Source: Methanobacteriota archaeon (GTDB lineage Archaea; Halobacteriota; Methanosarcinia; Methanosarcinales; Methanosarcinaceae). From it: DNA of 6,026 nucleotides. The notes beneath the pieces are model-generated. The model was not told where the DNA came from, searched no databases, and saw nothing but the letters and a program-made list of their open reading frames with translations. The translations under genes and the position numbers were made by a program. This document shows positions 1-5,586 of the stretch, one piece after another (within the stretch, counting starts at the first letter, position 1; each line of letters begins with the position of its first letter). The stretch is taken from contig JAEWQJ010000001.1 in NCBI GenBank assembly GCA_023399215.1, forward strand, positions 1 to 6,026, read 5' to 3'.

Positions 1-590
1 TTTCGCGCGGGGGCGCGCACATCCCCCTTTGTTTGCAGCGTGGGTATGCCCGCGCCACTTTGATTGCCTGGAAGAGTTTATTTTTCGATCGTGTATAACT
101 TGTACTTCACTTTTTATGAGTCTGAATGTTTTTAGTACTGATATCAAATATATGCGTTAAATCGTTTCATATGATACTATCAAGGGCTTAATAGGTTTAT
201 GAGTATATAATCGTTTCGCATGAGACGAAATTAAAATGAGAAATAATTACTTTCCAGATAAAATATCTAAACAAAAATTAACAATAAAGTTAGTATTTTT
301 GAAGGGTTTACAGTTACTGATACCAGTTGTAGATCATATGAATCACACATTTAAAAACAACATTTATAGCCTTAGATAAGGGTGGTTTAAGTGAAATTAT
401 ATCACAAAAACAATGAATAAAATCAATAAAATATCACATTTGTGCATATTTGTATAATATAGAAATTAATCCAATTTTCATGGATTACAAAAACATATTA
501 CAGTTACTTAAGAAACCAAATTAAATATATCAATTTACAAATTTATCAGACGGTTAAAGCAATATTCCGGAATTGTTACAAATTTTAACT
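1..590. other. Gene-poor AT-rich spacer with a GC-rich start
   Basis: I see no convincing coding region here. Bases 1-60 are about two-thirds G+C (40 of 60), while most of what follows is strongly AT-rich. The GC-rich patch can form two short hairpins: GGGGG 9-13 with CCCCC 23-27, and 38-44 with 49-55. One + frame is open from base 2 to a stop at 158-160, but it begins outside the window and has no recognisable protein character. The rest (about 100-590) holds only short repeats and a possible TATA box at 204-210. It may be the far upstream region of a gene to the left, or a decayed region. Confidence 0.5.
161..226. repeat. Pair of 17-nt near-identical direct repeats
   Basis: Positions 161-177 and 210-226 both begin ATCGTTTC and match at 14 of 17 bases, 49 bp apart start to start. 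The second copy follows directly on a TATATAA sequence (204-210) and is continued by CGAAA, giving a small hairpin TTTCG/CGAAA (214-218 with 226-230). The arrangement resembles operator sites around an archaeal TATA box, but no gene is seen downstream that they could control, so this is only a possibility. Confidence 0.25.
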
Positions 591-716
591 TAGGGAGTGC
601 GGAGGCACAGCGAGAAGTCCCCTTCCTCAGAAGATGCGATTTATCGCATCGGATAAGTGGAGGATGAAAGCGAAGCCTCGTACAATTGTTAATATAAATT
701 AACTCTTTTACAGTTA
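308..716 (+). repeat. Dispersed TTACAGTTA short repeat, three copies
   Basis: The 10-mer TTACAGTTAC occurs at 308-317 and 498-507, and its first nine bases recur at 708-716 between the left end of the insertion element and tnpA. In AT-rich DNA this could be chance. The spacing is about 190 and 210 bp. No function is assigned. Confidence 0.2.
597..679 (+). repeat. Left-end palindrome cluster of the IS element
   Basis: The core is a perfect 8-bp inverted repeat, 633-640 with 643-650 (GATGCGAT/ATCGCATC, 2-nt loop). It is flanked by TCCTC 624-628 pairing with GAGGA 660-664, and by a long-range pairing GAGGC 602-606 with GCCTC 675-679. An alternative small hairpin, GTGC 597-600 with GCAC 605-608, excludes the last one. 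The 15-mer 619-633 is identical to the one in the right end. In this family such hairpins are bound as single-stranded DNA by the TnpA dimer. The same sequence would also form a structured leader in any transcript crossing it. Confidence 0.6.
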
Positions 717-775
717 ATCCTTTCTAATTCTGAAAATCTATTTATGAGTATAGTTGCATATATTATGTGATAACT

Positions 776-1216
776 ATGCAATACATTCTGGATCGTGGAA
801 GTCATTCTGTATATTCTCTCCATTACCATTTTGTTCAATGTGTAAAATATAGAAAAGAAGTATTATGTGATCCATTACTGATTGACTTTCTTAAAACAAA
901 AATCCATAATATAAGTAAAACATATGAAGTTGATGTACTTAACATAGAATGTGATAAAGATCATTTTCATATGCTGTTTACTGCACAGCCAACTTTAGAC
1001 ATTCCAAAGTATATCAATACAATTAAAACTATAACTTCAAGAGAAATCAGAAAGGAATTTCCTGAAGTAAAAGAAATGTTATGGAATAATGCTTTCTGGT
1101 CAAGATCATATTTCATAGCTACAACCGGACAAGTAACATTAGATGTATTAAAACAATACGTTGAGAGCCAGAGTAAACATGCAACTAGCGAAGAAAATAC
1201 GGATATACCCAACTGA
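776..1216 (+). CDS. tnpA: IS200/IS605-family TnpA, HUH/Y1 transposase
   Basis: Single-strand DNA transposase that excises and inserts the element by forming a phosphotyrosine link at the left and right ends. Numbered from the ATG at 776 (146 aa, the usual family length), the HUH metal-binding motif is His63-Phe-His65 in DHFHML. The catalytic tyrosine is Tyr128 in the QYVESQ helix, with Gln132 four residues on, as in the Y1 family. The N-terminus (SHSVYSLHYHFVQCVKYRKEVL) and the WSRSYFIATTG strand are also typical. A GTG at 767 in the same frame would add three residues. The ATG is preferred because family proteins start close to it and GTGAT lies just upstream as a weak ribosome site. The gene's 3' end overlaps tnpB by 38 bp in another frame, which suggests coupled translation. 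No damage is seen. Confidence 0.93.
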   Translation: MQYILDRGSHSVYSLHYHFVQCVKYRKEVLCDPLLIDFLKTKIHNISKTYEVDVLNIECDKDHFHMLFTAQPTLDIPKYINTIKTITSREIRKEFPEVKEMLWNNAFWSRSYFIATTGQVTLDVLKQYVESQSKHATSEENTDIPN

Positions 1217-2465
1217 AGAACAAATTGATGTTCTTTGGAAATTATCTGAAAAATGCCGGTTAGTGTATAACTTCGCTCTTGCAGACAGAAAAGAAACTTA
1301 TACTAAGGAAAAACGTACTGTAAAATACGTAGAACAACAAAATAAGCTCCCTGATTTCAAAAAATGTAATCCTGATTTCAATATAGTTTATTCAAAAACA
1401 TTACAAGGAGTCTTAAAAAAACTTGATGCTAATTATAAATCTTTTTTTGGTCATATCAAAAATAGAGATAAAAAAGCAAGACCTCCTAAGTTCAAAGGTA
1501 GAAATTATTTTATGACCATTCCGTACAATCAAAGTGGATTTCGGATATATAGAAATTATATTTCTTTTTCTCATTCAGTTAGTAATACTGAATTAGTTTT
1601 TGATATTGGGAATTTAGTTGATGGCTTAAAAATCAAACAGATTGAAATAGTTAATGATAATCCTTACAAAGCCAGAGGTAAATTCTTTATCTGTATAGCT
1701 TATGATGTAGATGTTACTGATTCTTATTTTGATAATGGGATTTATCAAGCTATTGATTTAGGAGTGACAAAAATAGTTACTGCAATCAATACTGATGGTA
1801 AATTCTTTGAAGTAAAAACTCCTAGACCCGATAATTATTGGAATCCAAAAATTGATGTTGCTAAATCCCGAAGGGATCATTGTATAGGGAAAAAGAAAGG
1901 TTCTAAGAAAAGTAGAAGGTATCTTAGAATCAATAATGCTGTAAAAAGAATGAGCAGAAAGAAAACAAATCAGGTTAAGGATTTTCAACATAAACTATCA
2001 AGAACTATGGTTGAGAATACAAAAGCCAATACTATTATTGTTGGAGATTTAGATGTAAAACAAATGGCTCAACCTAAAGTTAAAAATGGTAAAAAACAAA
2101 GAAAAACTAAACAGAAGAAAGGTCTAAACCGTTCTACTCAGGGTTTAGGAAATTTAGGTAGATTTACTCAATTCTTGACCTATAAAGCTGAACTTATAGG
2201 TAAAAGAGTAATAAGAATTGATGAAAAAGACACGTCTAAGAAGTGTTGCTATTGTGGAAATAAACATAATATGCCAACATCAGTACGTGTCATGTCTTGT
2301 GATTGTGGTAACAACATAGATAGAGATAGAAATAGTGCTGTCAATATTATGCTACGTTATCTATCACAAAATGCCTTGTGGACAGGCTATCAACAATTTG
2401 TTGATAATCTTCGACAATACAGGATTCCCGATGGAATTGAAGTTCTTAGAACTGAAGCCAAATGA
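1179..2465 (+). CDS. tnpB: TnpB, RNA-guided RuvC-like nuclease of IS605 family
   Basis: TnpB is the ancestor-type relative of Cas12. It is guided by an omega RNA from the right end and cuts the donor or empty site, helping the element persist. From the ATG at 1179 (428 aa) there is a basic N-terminal helical/wedge region (QLAKKIRIYPTEEQ), then RuvC-I with Asp193 in AIDLGVTKIVTA. RuvC-II follows with the sequence IIVGDLDVKQM, then a zinc finger (Cys356, Cys359, Cys374, Cys376) and RuvC-III DRDRNSAVNI (Asp381/Asp383). The usual RuvC-II Glu position is Gly289. Glu349, in DEKDTSKKC just before the zinc finger, is a candidate replacement. Length is slightly above the common ~400 aa, partly from a Lys-rich insert (about 301-317). 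A TTG at 1161 would add six residues, but family proteins start near the ATG. The last ~20 codons double as omega RNA structure. Confidence 0.93.
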   Translation: MQLAKKIRIYPTEEQIDVLWKLSEKCRLVYNFALADRKETYTKEKRTVKYVEQQNKLPDFKKCNPDFNIVYSKTLQGVLKKLDANYKSFFGHIKNRDKKARPPKFKGRNYFMTIPYNQSGFRIYRNYISFSHSVSNTELVFDIGNLVDGLKIKQIEIVNDNPYKARGKFFICIAYDVDVTDSYFDNGIYQAIDLGVTKIVTAINTDGKFFEVKTPRPDNYWNPKIDVAKSRRDHCIGKKKGSKKSRRYLRINNAVKRMSRKKTNQVKDFQHKLSRTMVENTKANTIIVGDLDVKQMAQPKVKNGKKQRKTKQKKGLNRSTQGLGNLGRFTQFLTYKAELIGKRVIRIDEKDTSKKCCYCGNKHNMPTSVRVMSCDCGNNIDRDRNSAVNIMLRYLSQNALWTGYQQFVDNLRQYRIPDGIEVLRTEAK

Positions 2466-2536
2466 CGGAATTACTCGAAGGAAGCCCCTTCCTCAGAAGT
2501 CCGGTTCTACCGGACGAACAGGGAGGGGTAGTTCAC
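2400..2536 (+). ncRNA. Predicted omega RNA (reRNA) scaffold for TnpB
   Basis: In this family the guide RNA is made from the 3' end of tnpB through the right end, with the guide taken from flanking DNA. A consistent fold is visible. A closing stem CTTCGA 2409-2414 pairs with TCGAAG 2475-2480. It encloses two hairpins: ATTCC 2424-2428 with GGAAT 2433-2437, and AGTTC 2441-2445 with GAACT 2449-2453. A large 3' hairpin then follows, with outer stem CCCCTTCCT 2485-2493 / AGGGAGGGG 2520-2528 (9 bp, one G-U) and inner stem TCCGGT 2500-2505 / ACCGGA 2509-2514. The scaffold should end at TTCAC 2536 and the guide begin at 2537. The 5' end is a guess; it lies inside tnpB, and the tnpB stop codon sits inside the closing stem. 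Confidence 0.6.
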
Positions 2537-2552
2537 TTCAATTTATTACCAT

Positions 2553-2723
2553 TCAATCTTTACCTCCTGGATTTAGAGGATCTATTCTGAAAAGCAAAAT
2601 CACGAATAATGCAGTTACAGTCCAGGTACCCCAAAAAAACGGGTTTATGGTAATTTTCAGGAGTGTACCTATGATCACTAATATAACTCCCAATAACAGC
2701 AAAACTTGGGTCCTTTTACTCAA
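2553..2723 (-). CDS. Small two-TM membrane protein, unknown function
   Basis: A 56-codon reading frame not previously listed, starting with TTG at 2723 and stopping with TGA at 2555-2553. The protein is almost all membrane: a short basic start (SKRTQ), a first hydrophobic helix (VLLLLGVILVIIGTLL, about residues 7-22), a turn with aromatic residues (INPFFWGTW), a second helix (about 33-45, TVTALFVILLF) and a polar tail RIDPLNPGGKD. A GGAG sequence (2733-2736) lies 9 nt before the start, a reasonable ribosome site. The frame has an in-frame stop at 2750-2748 and no ATG, so the TTG is the only likely start. It lies downstream of the ABC permease with 184 bp and a likely terminator between, so it probably has its own promoter (AT-rich TTTTAAAAA, 2744-2752). 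I do not recognise the family. The hydrophobic pattern in a single frame makes a chance ORF unlikely but possible. Confidence 0.6.
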   Translation of the reverse strand: MSKRTQVLLLLGVILVIIGTLLKITINPFFWGTWTVTALFVILLFRIDPLNPGGKD

Positions 2724-2813
2724 CTGCTTTCTCTCCGGTATCCATTTTTAAAATAAGCCAGTTTTCAAACAGGGTCAAGGCAGTAAAATTAGTTTTCACA
2801 ATATCTCAATACC

Positions 2814-2892
2814 AAAAAATAGAAATTAAGAAAGGAAATTGATTCTCTTTTTCCATTTTTCTTTCTTTTCTATTTTCCTTTCTTTTCTATTT
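2814..2892 (-). terminator. Long inverted repeat plus T6, likely operon terminator
   Basis: On the minus strand, 2892-2874 (AAATAGAAAAGAAAGGAAA) can pair with 2838-2817. That gives an 11-bp and a 9-bp helix, separated by a small bulge and closed by a 35-nt loop. Six T residues follow on the minus strand (2819-2814, partly shared with the stem). It starts 16 bp past the permease stop. The stem is all A-T/G-C with a pure purine arm, so it is not a classical GC-rich bacterial terminator. The T-tract, which is the main archaeal stop signal, is clear. Confidence 0.5.
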
Positions 2893-2902
2893 ACCTTTCT
2901 TT
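2861..2902. repeat. 17-bp tandem repeat in a polypyrimidine tract
   Basis: The + strand from about 2844 to 2902 is almost pure pyrimidine. Inside it, CTTTCTTTTCTATTTTC (2861-2877) is followed head to tail by a copy differing at one base (2878-2894) and then a 9-base partial copy, ending six bases before the permease stop codon. The second copy forms the right arm of the inverted repeat. Such tracts can adopt triplex-type structure and expand by slippage. Confidence 0.7.
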
Positions 2903-2907
2903 GCTGT

Positions 2908-4143
2908 TTATTCGTATCTCAGTGCATCCACTGGTTTTAACTTTGAAGCCCTGTACGCAGGGACCACTCCTGAGACCACTCCTATTAAAATTGCCAGGCC
3001 AAGCCCCAGAGCCATCAGATCAGGAGCAAAATACATGCTTGAGCTCCCTCCTCCTCCCATCATCTGCAGACCCAGCATTGGGAAGAGAGTTGAAATAAAA
3101 GCTCCTAACATATCTCCAAGGATACCCCCAACAAGACCCACCATTGCGGAATTAAAGAGGAAAATCATGAGGATATCCCTGTTTTTTGCCCCAATGGCTT
3201 TCATGGTCCCGATCTCTTTTGTCTTTTCAAGGACAGAGGTGAACATAGTATTGGCAATCCCGACAGCTCCCACAAGCAGGGATACGGCTGCAATGGCACC
3301 AAGGAAGAGAGTCATCGAACTCGTCATTTCAGTGACAGACTCTGCCATAGATTTAGAAGCTGAAACCGAAAAGTCTCTATCATCATCATTGACAATGTGC
3401 CTTGAGATCATGAGCTTATCCACGATATCTTCTGTCAGGCTGTCTACTGCATCTTCGCTCTTGGCTTTTACAGATATGCTATCATAAACACCACTTTGTG
3501 CATCATCGATCAGGGTTACTGCTCCATCGATAGGCATGTAGATACTCCTGTCACCACTTCCTTCTTCTGACAGAATCCCAACAACACGCACTGCTTTACC
3601 ATTTACAGTTATTACCTGGTTAACTCCGATGTCCTGATCATAAATTTCATTTGCAACGCCACTTCCGATAACTGCAACATACTTGTCAGATGGCTCAAGC
3701 AATCTTCCGGACTGTGTCGTTAAAGTGGTCATATATTGCCAGACCTGTGGGTCTACACCTGTGATTGAAAGGGTTGCATTTTGCGCTGCATATATCACTG
3801 GCACACTGCCGCTAATCTCTCCTTCTATATACGATATATTATTCAATCCTCGAAGTGCCGCAATATCCGTATCAGTTAATTCAACATCTGTTGTCGTACC
3901 TCCCATTCCTCCGGGCCCAGGCATATTCGAGGATGCTTTGGTATAACCCGGGCTTATTGTAATTTTTGTCAGATCCATCTCGGAAAGCCTGCTCTGAACC
4001 TGCTCTTGCATAGCGTCCCCGAGGGAGAGGATGCCGACAACAGATCCGATCCCTATAACTATCCCGATAATGGTCAGCCAGCTTCGGAGCTTACTGTGTA
4101 CAAGCATGTTCAGACCCATTTTCAGGTAGGTTGATTGTCTCAT
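2908..4143 (-). CDS. MacB/FtsX-like ABC transporter permease
   Basis: Permease subunit of a type VII (MacB/LolCDE/FtsX) ABC system, 411 aa from the ATG at 4143, the usual length for the family. The order is: a basic amphipathic start (KMGLNMLVHSKLRSWL), TM1 (about 23-42, LTIIGIVIGIGSVVGILSLG), a large extracellular MacB-PCD-type domain (about 43-275), TM2 (278-300), the EKTKEIGTMKAIGAKNRDIL cytoplasmic segment that contacts the ATPase (306-325), TM3 (about 325-353), TM4 (about 376-395), and the family C-terminus PAYRASKLKPVDALRYE. An upstream ATG at 4158 would add MEGCK. I chose 4143 because GGAAGGA (4150-4156) stands 6 nt before it, while 4158 has no ribosome site. Unusual are a PGPGGMGG segment (about 75-82) in the outer domain and MMGGGGSSSM between TM3 and TM4. 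The substrate cannot be told from sequence; an exporter or mechanotransmission role is typical. Confidence 0.93.
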   Translation of the reverse strand: MRQSTYLKMGLNMLVHSKLRSWLTIIGIVIGIGSVVGILSLGDAMQEQVQSRLSEMDLTKITISPGYTKASSNMPGPGGMGGTTTDVELTDTDIAALRGLNNISYIEGEISGSVPVIYAAQNATLSITGVDPQVWQYMTTLTTQSGRLLEPSDKYVAVIGSGVANEIYDQDIGVNQVITVNGKAVRVVGILSEEGSGDRSIYMPIDGAVTLIDDAQSGVYDSISVKAKSEDAVDSLTEDIVDKLMISRHIVNDDDRDFSVSASKSMAESVTEMTSSMTLFLGAIAAVSLLVGAVGIANTMFTSVLEKTKEIGTMKAIGAKNRDILMIFLFNSAMVGLVGGILGDMLGAFISTLFPMLGLQMMGGGGSSSMYFAPDLMALGLGLAILIGVVSGVVPAYRASKLKPVDALRYE

Positions 4144-4177
4144 CTTGCATCCTTCCATTTGCTAGTGATACTGTTTT

Positions 4178-5575
4178 TCAGACCTTCTGGTCTTCAGGTT
4201 TTTTGTACCCAGCTTTTTTCGCTTTCATTGTCTGTACCTTTTCGGTTATCTTCCTGCGATAGACGAATACTCCACCTGCAATGATGAGCAGTCCAATGTA
4301 CGGCAGGTACGAAGCAATTCCAGAGCTGCCACCTGGGCCTCCCGGACCTCCTGCTGAAGTCATATTTCCTGATGTTGTAGTTTCGAGATTAACTTCTTTA
4401 GTAACAGTTTCCCTTTCCCCTTTTGCATCCGTATACTCAATCTGAACCTTCAGTGGATTGGAGGAACTCATAGCGTTTGAGCTTGCGCCGTTAGCATCAG
4501 CTTGCGAAGACTCGGAAGGTGTTCCTGGGCCATTTTCGGTTGTATTTCCTCCTGCACCACCCTGTGAATTCGAAACATCAAATGAAGCAATTGTATAATC
4601 TCCTTTCTCCAGATTTCCTACAATTGTTGACGAACTTCCTGAAACTTTGTACCCATCTTGATCTGGGATAGATACTTTCACAGCATATGCTATGTTATTA
4701 CCCACATTTGCAACTGAAAAGGAAGTCTCTCCAGCACTACTTTCCGAGAATGAAACATCGAAATCCGTTGCTCCTCCTACAAAAAGTCCTGCTGTGGTCT
4801 GAATATTTTTCGAGTTAGAGTTAGCATCTTCATACGAAAGATTCACATTCAAGGTATAAAGTCCCGGATCAGCGCTTACGTCTGCCATTACTGTATAGTC
4901 AACTTTTACGGATTGACCGGCTTCCAGATACTTGATGTGTTTTGTGTTATCAGAGTATACAGGCAAAACCACGCCTTTAGGATCAGTCCAGGAGAAAACC
5001 AGGTTTTTCAAAGGAGAAGTCCCCGTATTTGTAACAATAAACTCAAGAGGCTCTTCTTTAGCTATGTCGACATCAGCCTTGCTTACGGTCACAACCTGAG
5101 CATATTCTTTACCCTGAACCTCTAACTGAACTGTTTTTGTAGTAGTGTAAGTAGTTGCTGAAGATCCTGACCCACTCTTATAAGTGGTGACTATATCAAG
5201 ATCATATGTGCCTTCTGAAGCATTGGAATCTGTCATAAGTTTGAATTTCAGAACCCCAGCATCATCGTCGTCCTGTCTTGCATTTAGATAAGAGATACTT
5301 TTTTCAAGGTCTTCTCCGGAAAGTTTACTGAAAGGATATTCCGGATTGAGTGTAACCTTTATGTCTTTGAGGTCATTGTTTCCTATATTCTGCACGCTGA
5401 GAGTAAGTTCAACAGGCTCTCCAGGCCTGGCAGTATCAGGGTTTTGATTAGTTACATTTACCTGCACAGCAGCAGAGTCTATATTACCGTTTGATGCTCC
5501 CAGTGCTGTGCCTGCTCCCAGGCATAGGAACGTTGAAAGCAGTAGTAAAAATGTTAACAAAGATAATTTTCTCAT
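4178..5575 (-). CDS. Secreted, membrane-anchored CARDB/COG1361-type protein
   Basis: A 465-aa exported protein. It has a signal peptide (MRKLSLLTFLLLLSTFLCLGAGTALG, cleavage likely near residue 26) and three beta-sandwich CARDB/COG1361-like domains: about 34-155 (with RPGEPVELTLSVQNIGNNDLKDI), 157-267 (VTNTGTSPLKNLVF) and 268-400 (SVANVGNNIAYAVKVSI). The third is split by a Gly/Ser/Asn-rich insert (about 337-373). A Gly-Pro linker (409-418), a single TM helix (about 422-438) and a Lys-rich cytoplasmic tail follow. The Asn-x-Gly-Asn turn recurs in each domain. The middle position in the operon, between ATPase and permease, suggests it is the external partner of the transporter: a substrate-binding or adaptor role comparable to MacA but of different fold. 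It ends 34 bp before the permease start and begins 9 bp after the ATPase stop. Function is inferred from context. Confidence 0.85.
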   Translation of the reverse strand: MRKLSLLTFLLLLSTFLCLGAGTALGASNGNIDSAAVQVNVTNQNPDTARPGEPVELTLSVQNIGNNDLKDIKVTLNPEYPFSKLSGEDLEKSISYLNARQDDDDAGVLKFKLMTDSNASEGTYDLDIVTTYKSGSGSSATTYTTTKTVQLEVQGKEYAQVVTVSKADVDIAKEEPLEFIVTNTGTSPLKNLVFSWTDPKGVVLPVYSDNTKHIKYLEAGQSVKVDYTVMADVSADPGLYTLNVNLSYEDANSNSKNIQTTAGLFVGGATDFDVSFSESSAGETSFSVANVGNNIAYAVKVSIPDQDGYKVSGSSSTIVGNLEKGDYTIASFDVSNSQGGAGGNTTENGPGTPSESSQADANGASSNAMSSSNPLKVQIEYTDAKGERETVTKEVNLETTTSGNMTSAGGPGGPGGSSGIASYLPYIGLLIIAGGVFVYRRKITEKVQTMKAKKAGYKKPEDQKV

Positions 5576-5582
5576 ATTAATT

Positions 5583-5586
5583 CCTC
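5583..5586 (-). promoter_or_regulatory. Shine-Dalgarno overlapping the ATPase stop codon
   Basis: GAGG (5583-5586, minus strand) lies 7 nt before the ATG of the CARDB-protein gene and shares bases with the TGA stop (5585-5587) of the ATPase gene. This sets the start at 5575 and points to coupled translation of the two genes in one transcript. Confidence 0.7.

Larger units (their letters stand above)
591..2536 (+). mobile_element. IS200/IS605-family insertion sequence with tnpA and tnpB
   Basis: The element consists of a structured left end (about 591-690), tnpA, overlapping tnpB, and a structured right end (2475-2536). There are no terminal inverted repeats and no obvious target duplication, as expected for this single-strand 'peel and paste' family. 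Both ends carry the same 15-mer CCCCTTCCTCAGAAG (619-633 and 2485-2499), placed just after GAAG and followed by a hairpin. This marks the sub-terminal palindromes recognised by TnpA. The right boundary is placed after TTCAC (2532-2536), a typical right cleavage motif whose TTC can pair with the GAA 5' of the hairpin. The left boundary is less sure: the ACTT at 588-591 could pair with AAGT at 615-618, so cleavage is probably within a few bases of 587-592. Both genes are open and have their motifs, apart from the shifted RuvC-II Glu, so the element may be active. Confidence 0.85.

Noticed and set aside
1..60. Possible tRNA or tRNA 3' end in the GC-rich patch
   Set aside because: The G5/C5 stem encloses a 9-nt loop without the TTCRA pattern, and no acceptor or anticodon arms can be fitted.
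2..160. Open + frame from the window edge to a stop at 158-160
   Set aside because: Only about 52 codons, mixed GC-rich and AT-rich composition, no recognisable motif, and its start is outside the window.
967..1212. Minus-strand frame opposite tnpA
   Set aside because: Antisense to a gene with intact HUH and Tyr motifs; no support of its own.
2335..2751. + strand open frame across the tnpB end and right end
   Set aside because: It overlaps tnpB in another frame, runs through the omega RNA hairpins and then antisense to the small two-TM gene; no protein character.
3683..3946. + strand open frames within the permease and the CARDB gene
   Set aside because: They are shadows of well-supported minus-strand genes, with no ribosome sites or family features.
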